Positions 44,101 to 56,828 of a stretch of 64,000 bases of DNA are shown here, one piece after another. The stretch covers positions 1-64,000 of the forward strand of contig SKCR01047751.1 of NCBI GenBank assembly GCA_019454045.1, written 5' to 3'. The first letter of the stretch is position 1. Every line of letters starts with the position of its first letter. Under the pieces are notes generated by a model. It was given only the letters and a program-made list of their open reading frames with translations. It ran no database searches and was not told the DNA's origin. Source of the stretch: Zanthoxylum bungeanum. Taxonomy: Eukaryota > Streptophyta > Magnoliopsida > Sapindales > Rutaceae. The translations under genes and the position numbers were made by a program.

Positions 44101-45771
44101 GGCTGAAAATAAAATAAACATGCATTTAACATTCATTCATCGCATATTAAAATCATCAAAGAATTTTGGCATAAAATTAAACATGATGCATGAACCATGA
44201 ATAATGAATAAGAAACCTAAAAGAATTTCTATGCCATGGAGATCTATCATCACACAAGTAAGTGCGGCCGTAGGGTAGGTCAAGTACTCGCATTATAGAT
44301 TGAGACAATCTCAGTTGTTTTAATATATGCGGGAATAACTCTTATTCCTATATTAAACAACTACCGTTTTATTTGATCAAGGAATTTCATTAACAATTAA
44401 TTATTCCTTTGTGAGTGTAACCCGCCGTTTCGGGATTCTTTGACTTAACGAGTGAAGTACCGTCGTAGGGTAGGTCAGTTCACAAGATACATCTAGAATC
44501 TCTATCCTTTCGGAACCCAAACTTGATATTGACCCAAAATGGACACCATCTGTAGGGGGCGAAAACAAAGCCGTCTCGAGGCTCCTTTTGAATCTCACGT
44601 TTTTGGACTAACAACGGAGATCGCGGGATGTACTGTCGTATATCCCTCTCACACTCACTATTTTAAACTTAAAGTTTCTATCTAAAATATCTAATATTTT
44701 ATCCTAACTAGTGTGGATAAACTTATGGCGGCTAAAGCATAATTTATTTACACTAGTTTGTCATAAGTCAGCTAATCAATTTTAACTATTAAAATTGTGT
44801 CACTAATATCCTATTAGTCTCTACTAATAATTATACTCTATTAAACTATTTAATTAGAGTGGCATAAGTGAGCTACAATATTTTAACTCTTAAAATACTA
44901 AGCACTTTAAGGTCTAAAACCATATAATTCTAAATGGTCAAAATTTTAATTAAACATTTTAATAAATCTTAATGCGTCATAAAATCCAATGATACATGGA
45001 ATTGTATCCCGAGTGCATACCACATTTCCGTCTATACAGAATCGGCTATGAAATTTATATCCCGGTTTCCATCCTATATACTAATGGAATTTATTATGCA
45101 CCAATTAAGTCCAATATATTAGAATTCAAGTTTTAGACACTTAATCCCATTAATCTAATTAATGATTTTAATGCATATCATTTTCTAACTTAAACATTTT
45201 AAATTACATAAAATCATAATTTTATGTCTATAATGATAATCCATATATGACATGTTATGGTAAGTAAAATGCACGAGTGGGCACCCTAGGCTATATGATA
45301 TGTTATTCAAACAATTCGAAATAAACATACATATAACATAATAAAAATTATTTTGCATTGACCGGACTCTTATTTTTTCTATACTAATCTAATTAGTACA
45401 TAAGATTTACCAAGGCATTCCTTGGCCTTCAAATCCCGCTCCAATGTGGTATTGGCTCCTTTCGTGGCTTCGATGCTCCATATTACAAAGAATTGAAATT
45501 TTACATTGAAATCAAAATTACAATGAATATAAACAATGGCCTTATGGCCTTACAACCCAAAATCAAAACCAACTACAAAAATAAGAGCCATAAAAATTTA
45601 CGACCAATGCAAAATTCATTCATCACATGAAATATAAAAACCATTCATCACATGAACTTAATAATGTGCCCACTCATCTAAACATGCATATCATATTTAT
45701 AACTCATATAAACATGTTAAAATAGAAACTTTAAATAATAAAGTGAAGGGTTAAGAGCACTTTTCAACCTC
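44101..45771 (-). mobile_element. Untranslated leader of B2
   Basis: 1.67 kb, homologous to the B1 leader in reverse. It carries the paired 24-bp motif at 44260-44283 and 44455-44478. No protein-like frame. Confidence 0.75.
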
Positions 45772-45784
45772 GCTCTTGATGCCA
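45772..45784 (-). other. Primer binding site of B2
   Basis: The minus strand reads TGGCATCAAGAGC, two bases from the LTR end. Confidence 0.88.
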
Positions 45785-45786
45785 AT

Positions 45787-47658
45787 TGTAGGGAACGTCT
45801 TCCCCCGCGCAGCGGAAGCGGTGAGGCTCACGAACCGAACTTGAAAATTTTTTCTGCTCTTCCCTTTGCTTGGCCGAACCACACCATTGGATTCACTGAT
45901 GTTTTGGACAAAATCTCAGCTCCGGAATAGCCCCAAAACAGTCCCCGAACAGCCCTTGAACTGCAGTGAAATAATGGACTGTTTTGGACACGTTATAGGC
46001 GCGAACAGCACCCAATTTCAGGTCTGATTTGCGCCACTCACTGCTAAATTTCAGATCCGATTTTTCTCCAAAAATCAATCCTAACACAGCCCTAAACTTA
46101 TCCCAAAGTTTTTCCCAAATTCCCGAATGAAAACTAAACAAAACGGAGCTCCCTGAGAACTTGTATCTGCGAAAATTGCAGGGATTCTAGGGGCTAGTTG
46201 ATGTGACTTGTGTTAAGTATTTGGGGATGTTTTTCAACGTCACGAGGTCTTCCGAACTATGTCTCGACACTAACGGAGGGTAGTGTGGGCTACACTCACA
46301 AATTAATCTCTAAACGGTTTAGAGAATAGTCACACACACCAAAAGAATTCTCAACTCTTGAGAGCTTGGAGAAGGAGATGGAGGCTAGGGTTTCTATTTT
46401 CTTGGATCTGAAAAATTAAATCATAATTTTTCTTTTATACTTATGGTTAATTTGTTTCATAAAACAAATCAACCACTAGTCTCCCAATATAGTCAAATTT
46501 CAGCCAAGGGTGGGGTAGGATTCCTTGTTTGATTTTCCTTCCAAAATAAACAAATCCTACTCCCTTTAGGACTCCAAATTTTCGACCAAGTGGGATTTAA
46601 TTTAGAGTTGATTTTGTTTCCAAAACAAACAAATCCTATCCCTAATATGACTCCAAAAATTCGGCCAAGGTAGGTGACAATTAGGATTTGATACTGTTTC
46701 CAAAACAAACAAATCCTATTCCTTATCCAGCTATATAACAGACTATGCCCCCAAAGTACGTAGTTATTGGTTGGGATTGCTGCACCAACCTCACCTTTGT
46801 AAATCAAAGGACATACCCCGCCATGCAGGAGTTCGTAGTACTCTCAGGATTAGGGGTGGCAGAAAAGCCCGAAGCCCGGCCCGGCCCGGGCTTAAAATAA
46901 ATAAATAAATATTTTAATTTATAAAATATATAATTTTTTATAATAAATTTTTTATATTTATAATTTTTTATAATAAAAAATCGGATTCGGGCTTAAAATA
47001 AATAAATAAATATTTTAATTAATAAAATATATATATTTTTATAATAATTTTTTTTATTTATAATTTTTTATGATAAAAAAATCGGATCCGGACTTAAAAT
47101 AATATTATTTATAATTAAAAAATCAGGCCCGGACCCGACCCGAGCCCAGCCCGAGCCCGACCGGGCCTGCCGGGCTTATCAGCCCGTTGCCATCCTTACT
47201 CAGGATTAAGATCAACCCATATATGACCATCAAGTAGATTGAAATGACTTTCTTTGTTTAATGGATATTATAAGAATGACATTTCTATATGGGTCCAGTC
47301 CTATATGATCACATCATATAAGGTGCCTCCATTCTCATGTCTCTACATGGACGATCCGGATTAAGATCGCCATCCAAATATAGAATGGACCGCAGCTATA
47401 GATAAACCAAAAATAAAGTACTGGTTTGTTTGTTTTCTATGGACTATTTAAGATTACTAACTTCAGACTTGAATCCTCTAGTGCATGACACTCATGCACC
47501 AAGTCTTGAAGGTACATAAGTAATCTATGGTATTTATGAAGATATATAATATGCGAAAATTAAAACAAACAATTTGATAAATGAATAATGCATCATTTTA
47601 TTTCTATGCAAAAGAAACCGTTCACATCTCATGTAGCTATAGGGCATACATCCCAACA
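45787..47658 (-). repeat. 5' LTR of B2 (1872 bp including a MITE)
   Basis: On the minus strand it starts TGTTGGGATGTATGCCC at 47658 and ends GACGTTCCCTACA at 45787. It resembles the B1 LTR in its first part ('tagatggtcatatatgg', 'gtgtcctttgattta') but its last third is quite different. Without the 348-bp MITE and its 8-bp duplication it would be about 1.52 kb. Confidence 0.88.
46851..47198. mobile_element. hAT-like MITE with GCCCGG subterminal repeats (348 bp)
   Basis: Ends TAGGGGTGGCA and, reversed, TAAGGATGGCA. The 8-bp target duplication ctcaggat is perfect (46843-46850 and 47199-47206). The two ends are GC-rich (cccggcccgg words), while the middle is a pair of roughly 100-bp AT-rich direct repeats each ending in a aaaatcgga..cgg(g/a)ctt block. 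Non-coding. The matching place in both B1 LTRs has a single ctcaggat. Confidence 0.88.
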
Positions 47659-48931
47659 GTCTAATATGTTGCAACCATTAGGATAATATGACAAGGTCAT
47701 GATTACTCGATTAAAGAGACTAGTTGCTTGTGATCCGATATATGCTTCGTACGGGGCAGACACTATTCCAGCCCCAGGCCTTGCATGTGACATCCGATAT
47801 TGGATCGTAATACGCAATACTATGTATACTACGCCTAATAAAGATTATATATTCCTTTAAGAATATTTCTGGAGAATTGGGTAGGCACGGTGCTTTGCTA
47901 GATGCCAACCATGTCTCGTAAATCGGTAAAATGTAGTACGAGGTACGTACGTGTTTGGATAGTCCGACGACCAAATTTACTGCCAACATATCCAAAGCTC
48001 ATACGTACGTGTTCGTAATTATGTATGATTCCAACATAATTAATTTTGGATTAATTACGGAGAGATTTTATCTGGGATAAAATACTATTTGAAGAGAGAG
48101 AACGAATAATTTGGAATTAATCGATAAAATAATATATTTGATATATTAAAAGAAATTAGATTTCTATGTGGAATTAAAATTAGATTTTAATTCGGGCAAA
48201 TGAATTAATTTAGAATTAATTCACGAGCGATGTGAATAGTAATTTTACTAGGCATAATTATTTAATTAAATTTGATTTAATTACGTTGCAACGAAAAGTT
48301 TGTTAATTCGAAAATAGTGAACTCGAGCCCGGGAGTGTTTGTGGGCCCACTCGAATTTTGAATTCAAGTGGGGCCCACATGTCACATCACAAGTCACATC
48401 ACTTGTCACTTTAGTTAACTTTAAGGTGATGGGTTTTGGTGGGTTGGTGCAGACTTATTCTACACTTTAAGTGATGGCTTGATTGACTATTACCTAATAT
48501 TAGATATTTGGTATATGTTTTATTTTTATTTTTGTTTTTAGAAATCAAAGACACAAGTTATTCTCTCCCTCTCACTCTCTCAAGCTCACGATTTTGAGGC
48601 AATTTTTGCTCTCTCCCAATTTTCTTCTTTGGCCGAAAATATCAAATGGAGAAGAGGTGATTTTTGTGGCAAAAATCTCCAATGCTAGCACATCAAAGGA
48701 TCATTCAAGGTGATAGGGAAACCTATCTTTGATCTTGGAATCTAAATACACAAATCTTGGAACAAGGATTTCAGATTCAAAAAGGAAGCTTGGAGACTTC
48801 TCAAAGGTAAAATTTTTTGTGATCAACACCTCCAAAATCCAATCAAAGTGAGTATTATTCCGTAAATTCTTCTTTGAGTATTCACATGTTCATGCCTTAA
48901 ATTGATATTGGGACACCTTAGAAACCCAACA
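47659..48931 (+). repeat. 5' LTR of C, 3' two thirds
   Basis: Matches the later part of 52735-54654 ('gaccatgtc', 'cgatccaatat/gatccgatat', 'aattaatttagaattaattc', 'tttggccgaa') and E LTRs in reverse. It ends GAAACCCAACA. The start is cut at the B2 LTR; position 47659 corresponds to about 53385 in the 3' LTR. Confidence 0.82.
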
Positions 48932-49860
48932 CACATTACTTTATTTGTAGTTGGTTATATAGTTGGACTATAGTAATCATTACATTTGATAGCACCCGAA
49001 ATCATTGATTGGATAGTTGGACTATAACAATCAATATAACTGGAAAGATTAGCGTCAAAAGACATAATCCTAGGTGAAAATATCTTTTATGGCTTTGATT
49101 TTCCATATTGGGAAATGAATCTCAGGATAGTCCTGGGAGTTGAGAAGTTACTCTATTTGATAGAGTGACTAAGCTCAGAGTTGAACAAATAGTAGAGTAT
49201 GAGCTTTGGAAGGCCCTTCATGATGATATTTAGTGCTCAATCCGTTATACTTGCCGCAATGACTCCTCAATTTCGTCGTCAGAACTAAGGATTAGATCCT
49301 TATACCATTATATTGAAATTAAAGGATCTTCATAGATCTAACCTTAGATCTTGGAAGTATGAATTGCAAAAGATGCTCTTTCGCTCGCGTATGTCAGAGG
49401 GTACATCTGCCAAGCACTAGGTGTCGTAGATGATTGCTGACATCGAACAGCTAAGGTTAGCTGGGCATTACCTACGAGGCCAAGACTTCCATAGATTTGA
49501 TCTTATATTATCTGCCCGAATGCTAGGCCGGGTTCATTTTGAACCAAGGGAAAACTTTTAAAGAGTTAAAGACTATGCTCAAAGAGGCAGGGACAGAGCT
49601 TTTGAAAAGCAAGAAGCGCAAGACGCATCTTACTTCGACATCCCAGAAGGCCAAGGCTTGGCTGAAGGCTTCTAGATATGAAGAAAAAGGAAAAGGCAAA
49701 ATCATCACACTCTTCTGGGAAGACAAATGACATATCCCAAGATATCTGCCTAAACTGTGGCAAACGGAGTCACTGGAAGCGTGATTGCCGTATGGATAAG
49801 GCAGACATGAAGGAAGTGAAGGCGAGTAAGCTCCGCCTTCAGGTATGTTTATTATAAACA
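48932..49860 (+). pseudogene. Copia C gag remnant
   Basis: Many stops. Recognisable are a FPYWEMNLRI block near 49100 (typical F-W gag motif) and the zinc knuckle CLNCGKRSHWKRDC at about 49748-49790 (CX2CX4HX4C), in different frames. No primer site or clear start codon is visible. Confidence 0.7.
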
Positions 49861-51250
49861 TGTCCACTATCAGTTTTAAAATTGGATTTTTGATACTGGA
49901 TGTGGTACATACATATATACTGATGTAAGGGATCTGCTGATAAGCAGAAGACTGGCTTCAGATGAGATTGACCTGCTAGTCAAAAATGGGACGAGAGTCG
50001 TTGTTTTGGCCGTAGAAACCTAAGTTTTGGAACTGACTTTTGTGCATGCACTTAAATTAGGAGATTGTTATAATGTATCTAGTTTAACTATAAACAGTAT
50101 CTCTGTATCTAGTTTAACCCGTTGCGGGTATACCTTTATGTTCCAGAACACAATGTGTTTTGTTTATAAAGTTGACATTGAGATATACACATTAGATGTG
50201 AATAATAATATTTATATTTTGAATATAAATAAATATCAAACCTATAACATGACAAACAAATAGCTCAAATTAAGTAAATCAAATGAGACTTTTTTATGGT
50301 ATTGTTGTCGAGACACATTATACAAGACTCGTATATCCATACTTTCGAAGAGTGGATACTTGGATGGATTTGATCATAATTCAAATAATGTCTGAGAATC
50401 TTGTTTATTAGGTAAAGTGCCTAAAACATCTTTTACATGGTAAATGTGTATGTGCCACCGATCTGTTAGCCATCGTACATAGTGACATAATTAGGCCCAT
50501 GTCTAACTATGCTAGAAGTGGATATGAATACTTTGTAACCCTTACGGTTTTGGCATCGTGTTATGGTTCTGTGTATCTTATGAAACACAAGTCAGAAACT
50601 TTTGAATTATTCAAAGAGTTTCGACACAAAGTAAAAGACAGACCGACTAAAGTATTAAAACAATACGGTTGGACCGTGGTGAAAAATACTTAAGCAATGA
50701 GTTTCTCGATTACTTGAAAGAGTATGGTATTCTTTCACAGTTGACTCCTCCCGGAACACCTCAATCGAATAGTGTGTCTGTAAGGAGAAACCGAACTTTG
50801 TTGGACATAGTAAGGTTAATGGTGAGTCACTATGAGCTACAAATTTCCTTTTAGAGATAAGCATTAAAAAGTGCAATACTTATTTTAAACAATGTTCCAT
50901 GAAAATTTGTTAGACAGACTTCATATTAGATATGAACATGAAAGAAACCGGGTTTCTCATTCCTGAAGATTTGGGAATACTGGGCATATGTTTGGATGGT
51001 ACCAAACTAGAACCCAAATCGGATAAGTGCCTATTTGTAATTGTTTGTTCTAAGGAAACCAAAGTATAGGACTTATACAACTCACAAGAGAACAATTTTC
51101 CTAAGAGGAATTCCTATATGCAGTGGTAAGTGGAGGAAAGTAAAACTCGATGAAAATCAGAGTAATATTGTTTCTGGCACCGACTCCTTTACGGAACATA
51201 CACAGTTCATCAGGGATAAAATTGTACCACAATTTTCGAATATATAATAA
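49861..51250 (+). pseudogene. Copia C protease/integrase remnants
   Basis: An integrase core is readable: frame 50499-50693 (ARSGYEYFVTLTVLASCYG; the usual FIDDYS motif is lost here, LMKHKSETFELFKEF) and frame 50669-50854 (DRGEKYLSNEFLDYLKEYG, LTPPGTPQSNSVSVRRNRTLLDIV), where the catalytic Glu position reads Val. C-terminal pieces follow to about 51250. A protease-like FDTGCGTYI stretch near 49885-49915 keeps an Asp-Thr-Gly. Confidence 0.75.
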
Positions 51251-51329
51251 CCGTGTAAGTCAAAGAGAGTCAAAAAAAACCTGGGAGGTATGGCTCTCTG
51301 ATCTCAACTCATGTAGATGTTAATCTTAT

Positions 51330-52123
51330 TGAGGAAGATAAACCGGCTACGTATGAGAAAGTGATATAAGGCATCGACTCCTTTTATGGAAAAGTGTCAT
51401 GAAGTCCGAAATGGATTCCATGTATACCAACCAAGTTTGGACACTGGTTGGTGTACTAGAAGGAATTGTGCCTATTGGTAGTGAATAGGTATTCAAGAAA
51501 GACAAACATGGATGGTAACATACAAACGTACAAAGCTAGGCTTGTAACGAGAAGGTTTCGTCATCAACATGGTGTCGATTACCACAAAACGTTTTCACTT
51601 GTTTCCATTATTAAATCCATTCGGATAATGCTTGCTAATGTTGCATATTTCGTTTATGAAATATGGCAGTTGGATGTCAAAACTGCTTTCCTTAACGGAA
51701 ACCTTTTGGAGGATGTTTATATACAACCTGACGATTTTGCTGTACCAAAATCATGCAAACAAGGTTTGTAAGTTAAACCGATCCATTGATGGATTGAAGC
51801 AAGCATTGTGTTCTTGGAATCGACTTTTTGATGAGATTATAACGGTATATGGTTTCATTCAAAACGAAAATGATTCTTGTGCATATAAGAAGGTTAGTGG
51901 GAGCGCACTGACAATGATTGTCCTATATATTGATGATGTATTGCTTCACAGCAACGACATTCTCATGTTACAATTGGTGAAAGCTTGGCTTTTATTAAAA
52001 TTCTATATGAAATACTTGGGAGAGGCAACCTTTATTCTGGGAATAAGGATCTACTGGGATAGATATAAAAGTTGTTTGCACTCTCCAAGAACTCATACAT
52101 TGAAAGACATGTATGAGACATAA
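51330..52123 (+). pseudogene. Copia C reverse transcriptase
   Basis: Frame 51466-51771: TNMDGNIQTYKARLVTRRF, GVDYHKTFS, IWQLDVKTAFLNGNLLEDVYI. Frame 51632-52123: KVCKLNRSIDGLKQALCSWN, VLYIDDVLLHSNDI (catalytic box, YIDD), MKYLGEATFILGI. One frameshift near 51770. Surprisingly well kept compared with gag. Confidence 0.88.
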
Positions 52124-52721
52124 TGTCTCATATACTTTGACCGTATAGAGTCACAATCAGGCCAATCCAGGTGATGGTCATTGGATTGATGTTAAGAACA
52201 TCCTTGAGTATCATAGTCGAACTAAAGATGCTTTCTTAAACTATGGAGAATGAGAACTTGAAGTGACTGGTTCACCGTTGCAAGTTTCCAAACCGATAAA
52301 AACGACTGTAAGTCGGAATAAGGGTAAGTATATAGTTTGAATAACGGAACAGTGAGCTGAAAATATTCCAAGGGAGATACTGTTACCGATTTAACAAAAG
52401 AAAAATACATTACTGCAGCTGAGGCAGCAAAAGAAGCATTTTTGGATATATAAAATTCCTAATTGGATTAGGAGTAGTTCTGTTAGCAGCTGAGCTAGGC
52501 TACAACACATGCTAACGAATTACGGTCTCATCAATGATCCAAGTATGTACTTCTACGATTCTATCTGATTCGTAAGATCATACATCGTGGCGATGTGATG
52601 AGCGAATAATTCACATCAAATAATAACCATGTAAATCCACTGACGAAAGCTATATTTCAGCATAAGCATAAGCGACCCGTATATAGTTCAAGTGTATGAC
52701 AATTGAGTGATTGAATATAGG
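52124..52721 (+). pseudogene. Copia C RNase H remnant
   Basis: Pieces only: NPGDGHWIDVKNILEY (near 52165-52215), a GG-rich strand lost, AAEAAKEAF (52420-52440) and NPLTKAIFQHKHKRPV (52630-52680). Frames change several times. Confidence 0.75.
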
Positions 52722-52734
52722 CCAAGTAGGAGAT
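52722..52734 (+). other. Polypurine tract of C
   Basis: CCAAGTAGGAGAT directly before the 3' LTR. Confidence 0.75.
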
Positions 52735-54654
52735 TTTTGGACAATTATGACCAATAGCATCACTATAATGTTCTTGTACAAAATTAACTATGTGACAAAG
52801 GAAATTGCTCTTTTATCATTTTGTAATTAGATTACTTGGATATATAAATGATAAAAGTCCATATGATTAGTATCGGATTAATAAGATATAAGACATTATT
52901 AATCCATGAAAGGTTTAATCATTAAATATCTCTAGTCGGAGTATTATCGAGACTGAACATCGATAATGCAAAATAGGCTAGTATTGCATTTGTGAGCGTT
53001 ATGGAAGCTTAATGGCATAGTTCTCATATATTTAAGTATTGGATACTTATGCAAGTGTGATAGGAGGTTCTGTTTGCCGATGGTGAGGAAACAGCTTCGC
53101 TCTGGATAGACCCATCGAAATCACATTGGTAGTATGACTATGTGTCTATGGGAATCCGAATCTGGGTAGGTGTATCTGGTCTTAACCTGAGACTTGCATC
53201 GCTAATACTTGCAACAATCAGTATGCTTTAGTTTTAGACGTCCGAGGCTTTAACAAGTTCTGTGTACGCCTCTTCTGGGTGAGAATCGTAGTGTATTGGG
53301 TGTGGTGTCAAGTTGAAAGTATCACTTCAATCATATAGAGATGATGATCACGTAGGATACGGAACTAGTACTCTTAAGTACTGCAGTCATCGGGATAATT
53401 TGACTATGTCATGATTATCCGATTATAGAGACTAGTTGCCAGTGATCCAATATATGCTTCGTACGGGGCAAACACAATTTCAGCCCCAGGCCTAGCATGT
53501 GACATCCGATACTAGATAATTCGTATACTACGCCTGATATAGATTACACTGGAGAATTGGGTAGGCACGGTGCTTTGCTAGAAGCCAACCATGTCCTGTA
53601 AATCGGTAAGAACGCGGTACCATGTACGCACGTATTCGGATAGTCTGATAATCGTATTTACTGCCAACATATCCATCGATCTCTTGGGTCACTTCTTAAT
53701 GTTCACTATTGAGATTTGACTCGAACAGAGAATTAATTTGGGATTAATAATGAGAGAAAATTAATATGGGATTAATTACGGCAAGAATTAATCTGGGATT
53801 AATTAACAGAGAGAAAATTAATCTGGGATTAATTGGGTCAAGAATTAATTTGGAATTAATTCGACTAGATGAGAGAATGCGATTAATTTGGAATTAATCG
53901 GTAAAATAAATTTAATAGTTAAATTGGATTTTTCTATTTATTTTATTTAATTGGGCTAAAATATATATTAGATATATTAATTGAAATTAGATTTCAATAC
54001 AGAATTAAAATTGGATTTTAACTTCTCCGAACGAATTGATTTAGAATTAATTCGCAAGCGACTTTCGTAATAATTTTGCTAGGCATTATTATTTAATTAA
54101 ATTGGATTTAATAAATTCACAACGGAAAATTCATTTAATTCGGAATTAAACGAACCTGGGCCCGAGCGAAGTTCCGCGTTGGATTGTCAGACTTAAATTT
54201 GGAATTTAAAATGGGGCCCACCAACTTACATCAATATGTTTGACATTTGACGGAATTTGGTATTAGTTGAAAAAAGGCTTGGATTGCTTTTAATTCACTC
54301 AAACTTATTCTAACACTCTACTTATTAATATATATATAAGGGCAAGTCAAACTTTGGAAGTAAGATAAGGCAACTATTCATCTTCTCCCAAAATTCTCTC
54401 TTTGGCCGAACACTATAATCCTTGGAGGAGAATTTTTTTTCCTTTAATATTGTTCAAAGCTAGCACTTAAAGGAGTGAATCAAGGTGATAGAGAAACTCA
54501 CCCAAGGGTTTAGAACTCTATCCAAGCTTGGAGCTTCATCTTCAACAATGAAAAGTCTTGGAACACATCCAATCAAAGTAAGTTTTTCCGCAACTCCTCT
54601 TTGATTTTTCACACACAAATCACTCTTAGAGATCCTTGGCATGTTCTATGAACA
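52735..54654 (+). repeat. 3' LTR of C (1.92 kb)
   Basis: Starts TTTTGGACAATTATGACC (TG changed to TT), which matches the E LTR start TGTTGGACAATTATGACC. It ends near ATGTTCTATGAACA at 54654; the last 15 bases differ from the other LTRs, so the end is less certain. A TATA-like stretch (atatatatataaggg) lies at about 54329-54343. Confidence 0.85.
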
Positions 54655-55550
54655 TTTATATAGGGGAAAACTAGGTGCCCTTTTTTCTTTTTCTTTTTTA
54701 AGTAAATGGGGAGAACATAAGTTTTTTTTTAAAGGTGTTGGCACATAACTAAGCTCCAGTAATTCATGTGTATTCTCATTATTGAGTTTTGAATCATGGG
54801 GTTCAGTTCATGGATCATGAGATTTTACCTTTCTTCCTTTTCTCATTGGTTCCTTTTGGAAGGGGGAGAAGGAGGGGCATTGATGCCTTTGAATCTTGAA
54901 TTGCCAATTTTACTCCAAGAATTTTATGCTTTTAGTATTTTGCATCTCGTCTCAACTCTTACAATATTTTTAACTTTCTTGGTCAATTTTTACAAGTGGA
55001 CCAATATCAATCAACCAACCAAATTCAATGAATTGTTCTCATAATTTATTGTTTCTATTTTTGGAAAGTTGTAGCTTTATACTGATCTATTCTGAATTTC
55101 ATTAGCAGCTCTAAGTCAATGACTATTTCTCTATTTGTAGTGTCTACAATAGATTGAGATGCATGTTCTTTGGACAATGCCTCATCTGCCTTCACAGTAA
55201 TCCATCATAGTAGGCTAAGGTGTGCTGTACTACTGTAGTTTTTATAGTAGATTCAATTATATGATCTTTGGAAAATTCATTATTTGCCTTTTGTACAATG
55301 AAGGGTATTTAATAATGCGTGGTTAATAATCCCAAATTAGCCTATAGGAAGGGGGGTTATGTTTGTGTTCTTGTGTTTCAGGAATTGTTTTTATAAATAA
55401 GCTTAAGAATTAAGAATTTGAAGATTGAGTATATGTGCGTAGATTGTTATAGCCACAGAGCTTCGATTGTTGTGTGTAAGCATAAATATAGAATGGGTAA
55501 TTTAGTGTGAAAAGTGTCTACACATGTATATTTTTGTGGTATGAATGTAT
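54655..55550. other. Unassigned segment between C and R1
   Basis: About 0.9 kb with no repeat partner in the window. It has T-rich runs at 54680-54745 and one 82-codon frame (54796-55044, hydrophobic in its second half) that I do not recognise and consider more likely chance than gene. It may be old single-copy flanking DNA. Confidence 0.4.
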
Positions 55551-56828
55551 TATAACATCCTGCCTAAGTCGAGATGCTATCGGCAGGAGATAGCCTAATC
55601 CTGCCTCCATAAGTCTCCGACTCTGATGAAAATTCAGCAGGACCTTTGTTAAAAGTCATGCAACCTGGATCAAAGTCCAGCACCTCAGACAACCTACGGA
55701 GCCGAATACATATCACAAAAATAATTAACTCAAAACACAACACAACTGGGCTCAATGCCTGAAAGTACGTATAATCAAAAAAATTTACAATTAAACTTAT
55801 AAAACACAAATTCTCTTACAACTACACTTATACAAACGACTCGACTCTCATATGCCCAAGACCTGGTGACTGGCTGACTGTAACTCTACTATCCGGCTCC
55901 TCAAGCTCTGAAGATTGTGGCCGATCGATCGGGTCACCAACCTACAAAACTGAAACACATGAAAAGGTTGGATTCCATTTTATATTAATCTGAACTTTTT
56001 GTAATCACGCACATATATCAAAGTATAATTTATCTTTTTAATCCATTACCCCATTTTTCAAGCTTATTACTAGCTACTAGTTTCTCTACTATTCATACAT
56101 AAACTTTAAGTCCTGCTTCTTATTTACATTCAACATCCATATATTTGTTCACTAAGTTAAGTTTTACCATGTTATTGCTGCACTACTCTGATTTCTCAAT
56201 ACTTACTTACTTACTCTTTACTAATTTAGTTCGGACATTTATTATAATTATCTTCATTTTATCTCATTGAAATATCATCAAATTGGAATTATAAAATATT
56301 CTATCTTTCAAACATTCATCTCATTATTATCAATCAAAAATACATGTGTATATAAATCATATTATAATTCACTAGTATTCGTTATGTACAACTCAAATGA
56401 TTCCTAAAATGTATGATTTGCATGCATAACTCATAAACTATATAAACATCACTATACCTATAAGATCTATATCTCACTATAAACCTATCTATACACTCTT
56501 ATAATGAACATAACCTTTTATATCGACCAATACATCTATAGACACTGCCCAAAGTAATAAATAATCGTATAAGCTCTTATGATGTTGGTAGTCTGAAATC
56601 TGTTCAAAACCGTTTCGAAAATGCATTGAAGAAACCATTTTTCTATAAATAAAATCGATTTCAAAATTCATTATCATATAACCATTCTGATCATCCAGCT
56701 TAACTCACTGGACAAAATATAAATGAGTGCCCAATGCCCAAATCGCGTGCACAAATCGGACAATGAACGAACCGATCCATGCCGACTGATGGTTGGATCG
56801 TACGATTTTTGATGGCTTAGACCCTAAC

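Larger units (their letters stand above)
42399..47658 (-). mobile_element. Ty1/Copia retrotransposon B2, 3'-truncated (minus strand)
   Basis: Same family as B1 but opposite strand: 5' LTR 45787-47658, primer site, leader, gag, protease, and integrase only to the LRSDR block, where it breaks at about 42398. RT, RNase H and 3' LTR are absent. It sits in, and removes the beginning of, the 5' LTR of element C (47659 onward). Gag is more intact than in B1. Confidence 0.88.
47659..54654 (+). mobile_element. Ty1/Copia retrotransposon C, autonomous-type partner of the E elements, heavily decayed
   Basis: 5' LTR part 47659-48931, a 3.8-kb interior with gag, integrase, RT and RNase H remnants in Copia order, polypurine tract, 3' LTR 52735-54654. 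The LTRs are of the E family (reverse orientation to the E copies at the left of the window). The first roughly 650 bp of the 5' LTR are missing where B2 lies. No clear primer site follows 48931, so the leader has probably been altered. Confidence 0.85.

Noticed and set aside
49523..49867. 114-codon minus-strand frame
   Set aside because: Antisense shadow of the C gag zinc-knuckle region.
54796..55044. 82-codon frame as a small membrane protein
   Set aside because: No homologue recognised, no conserved context and chance length in AT-rich DNA; kept only as part of an unassigned segment.
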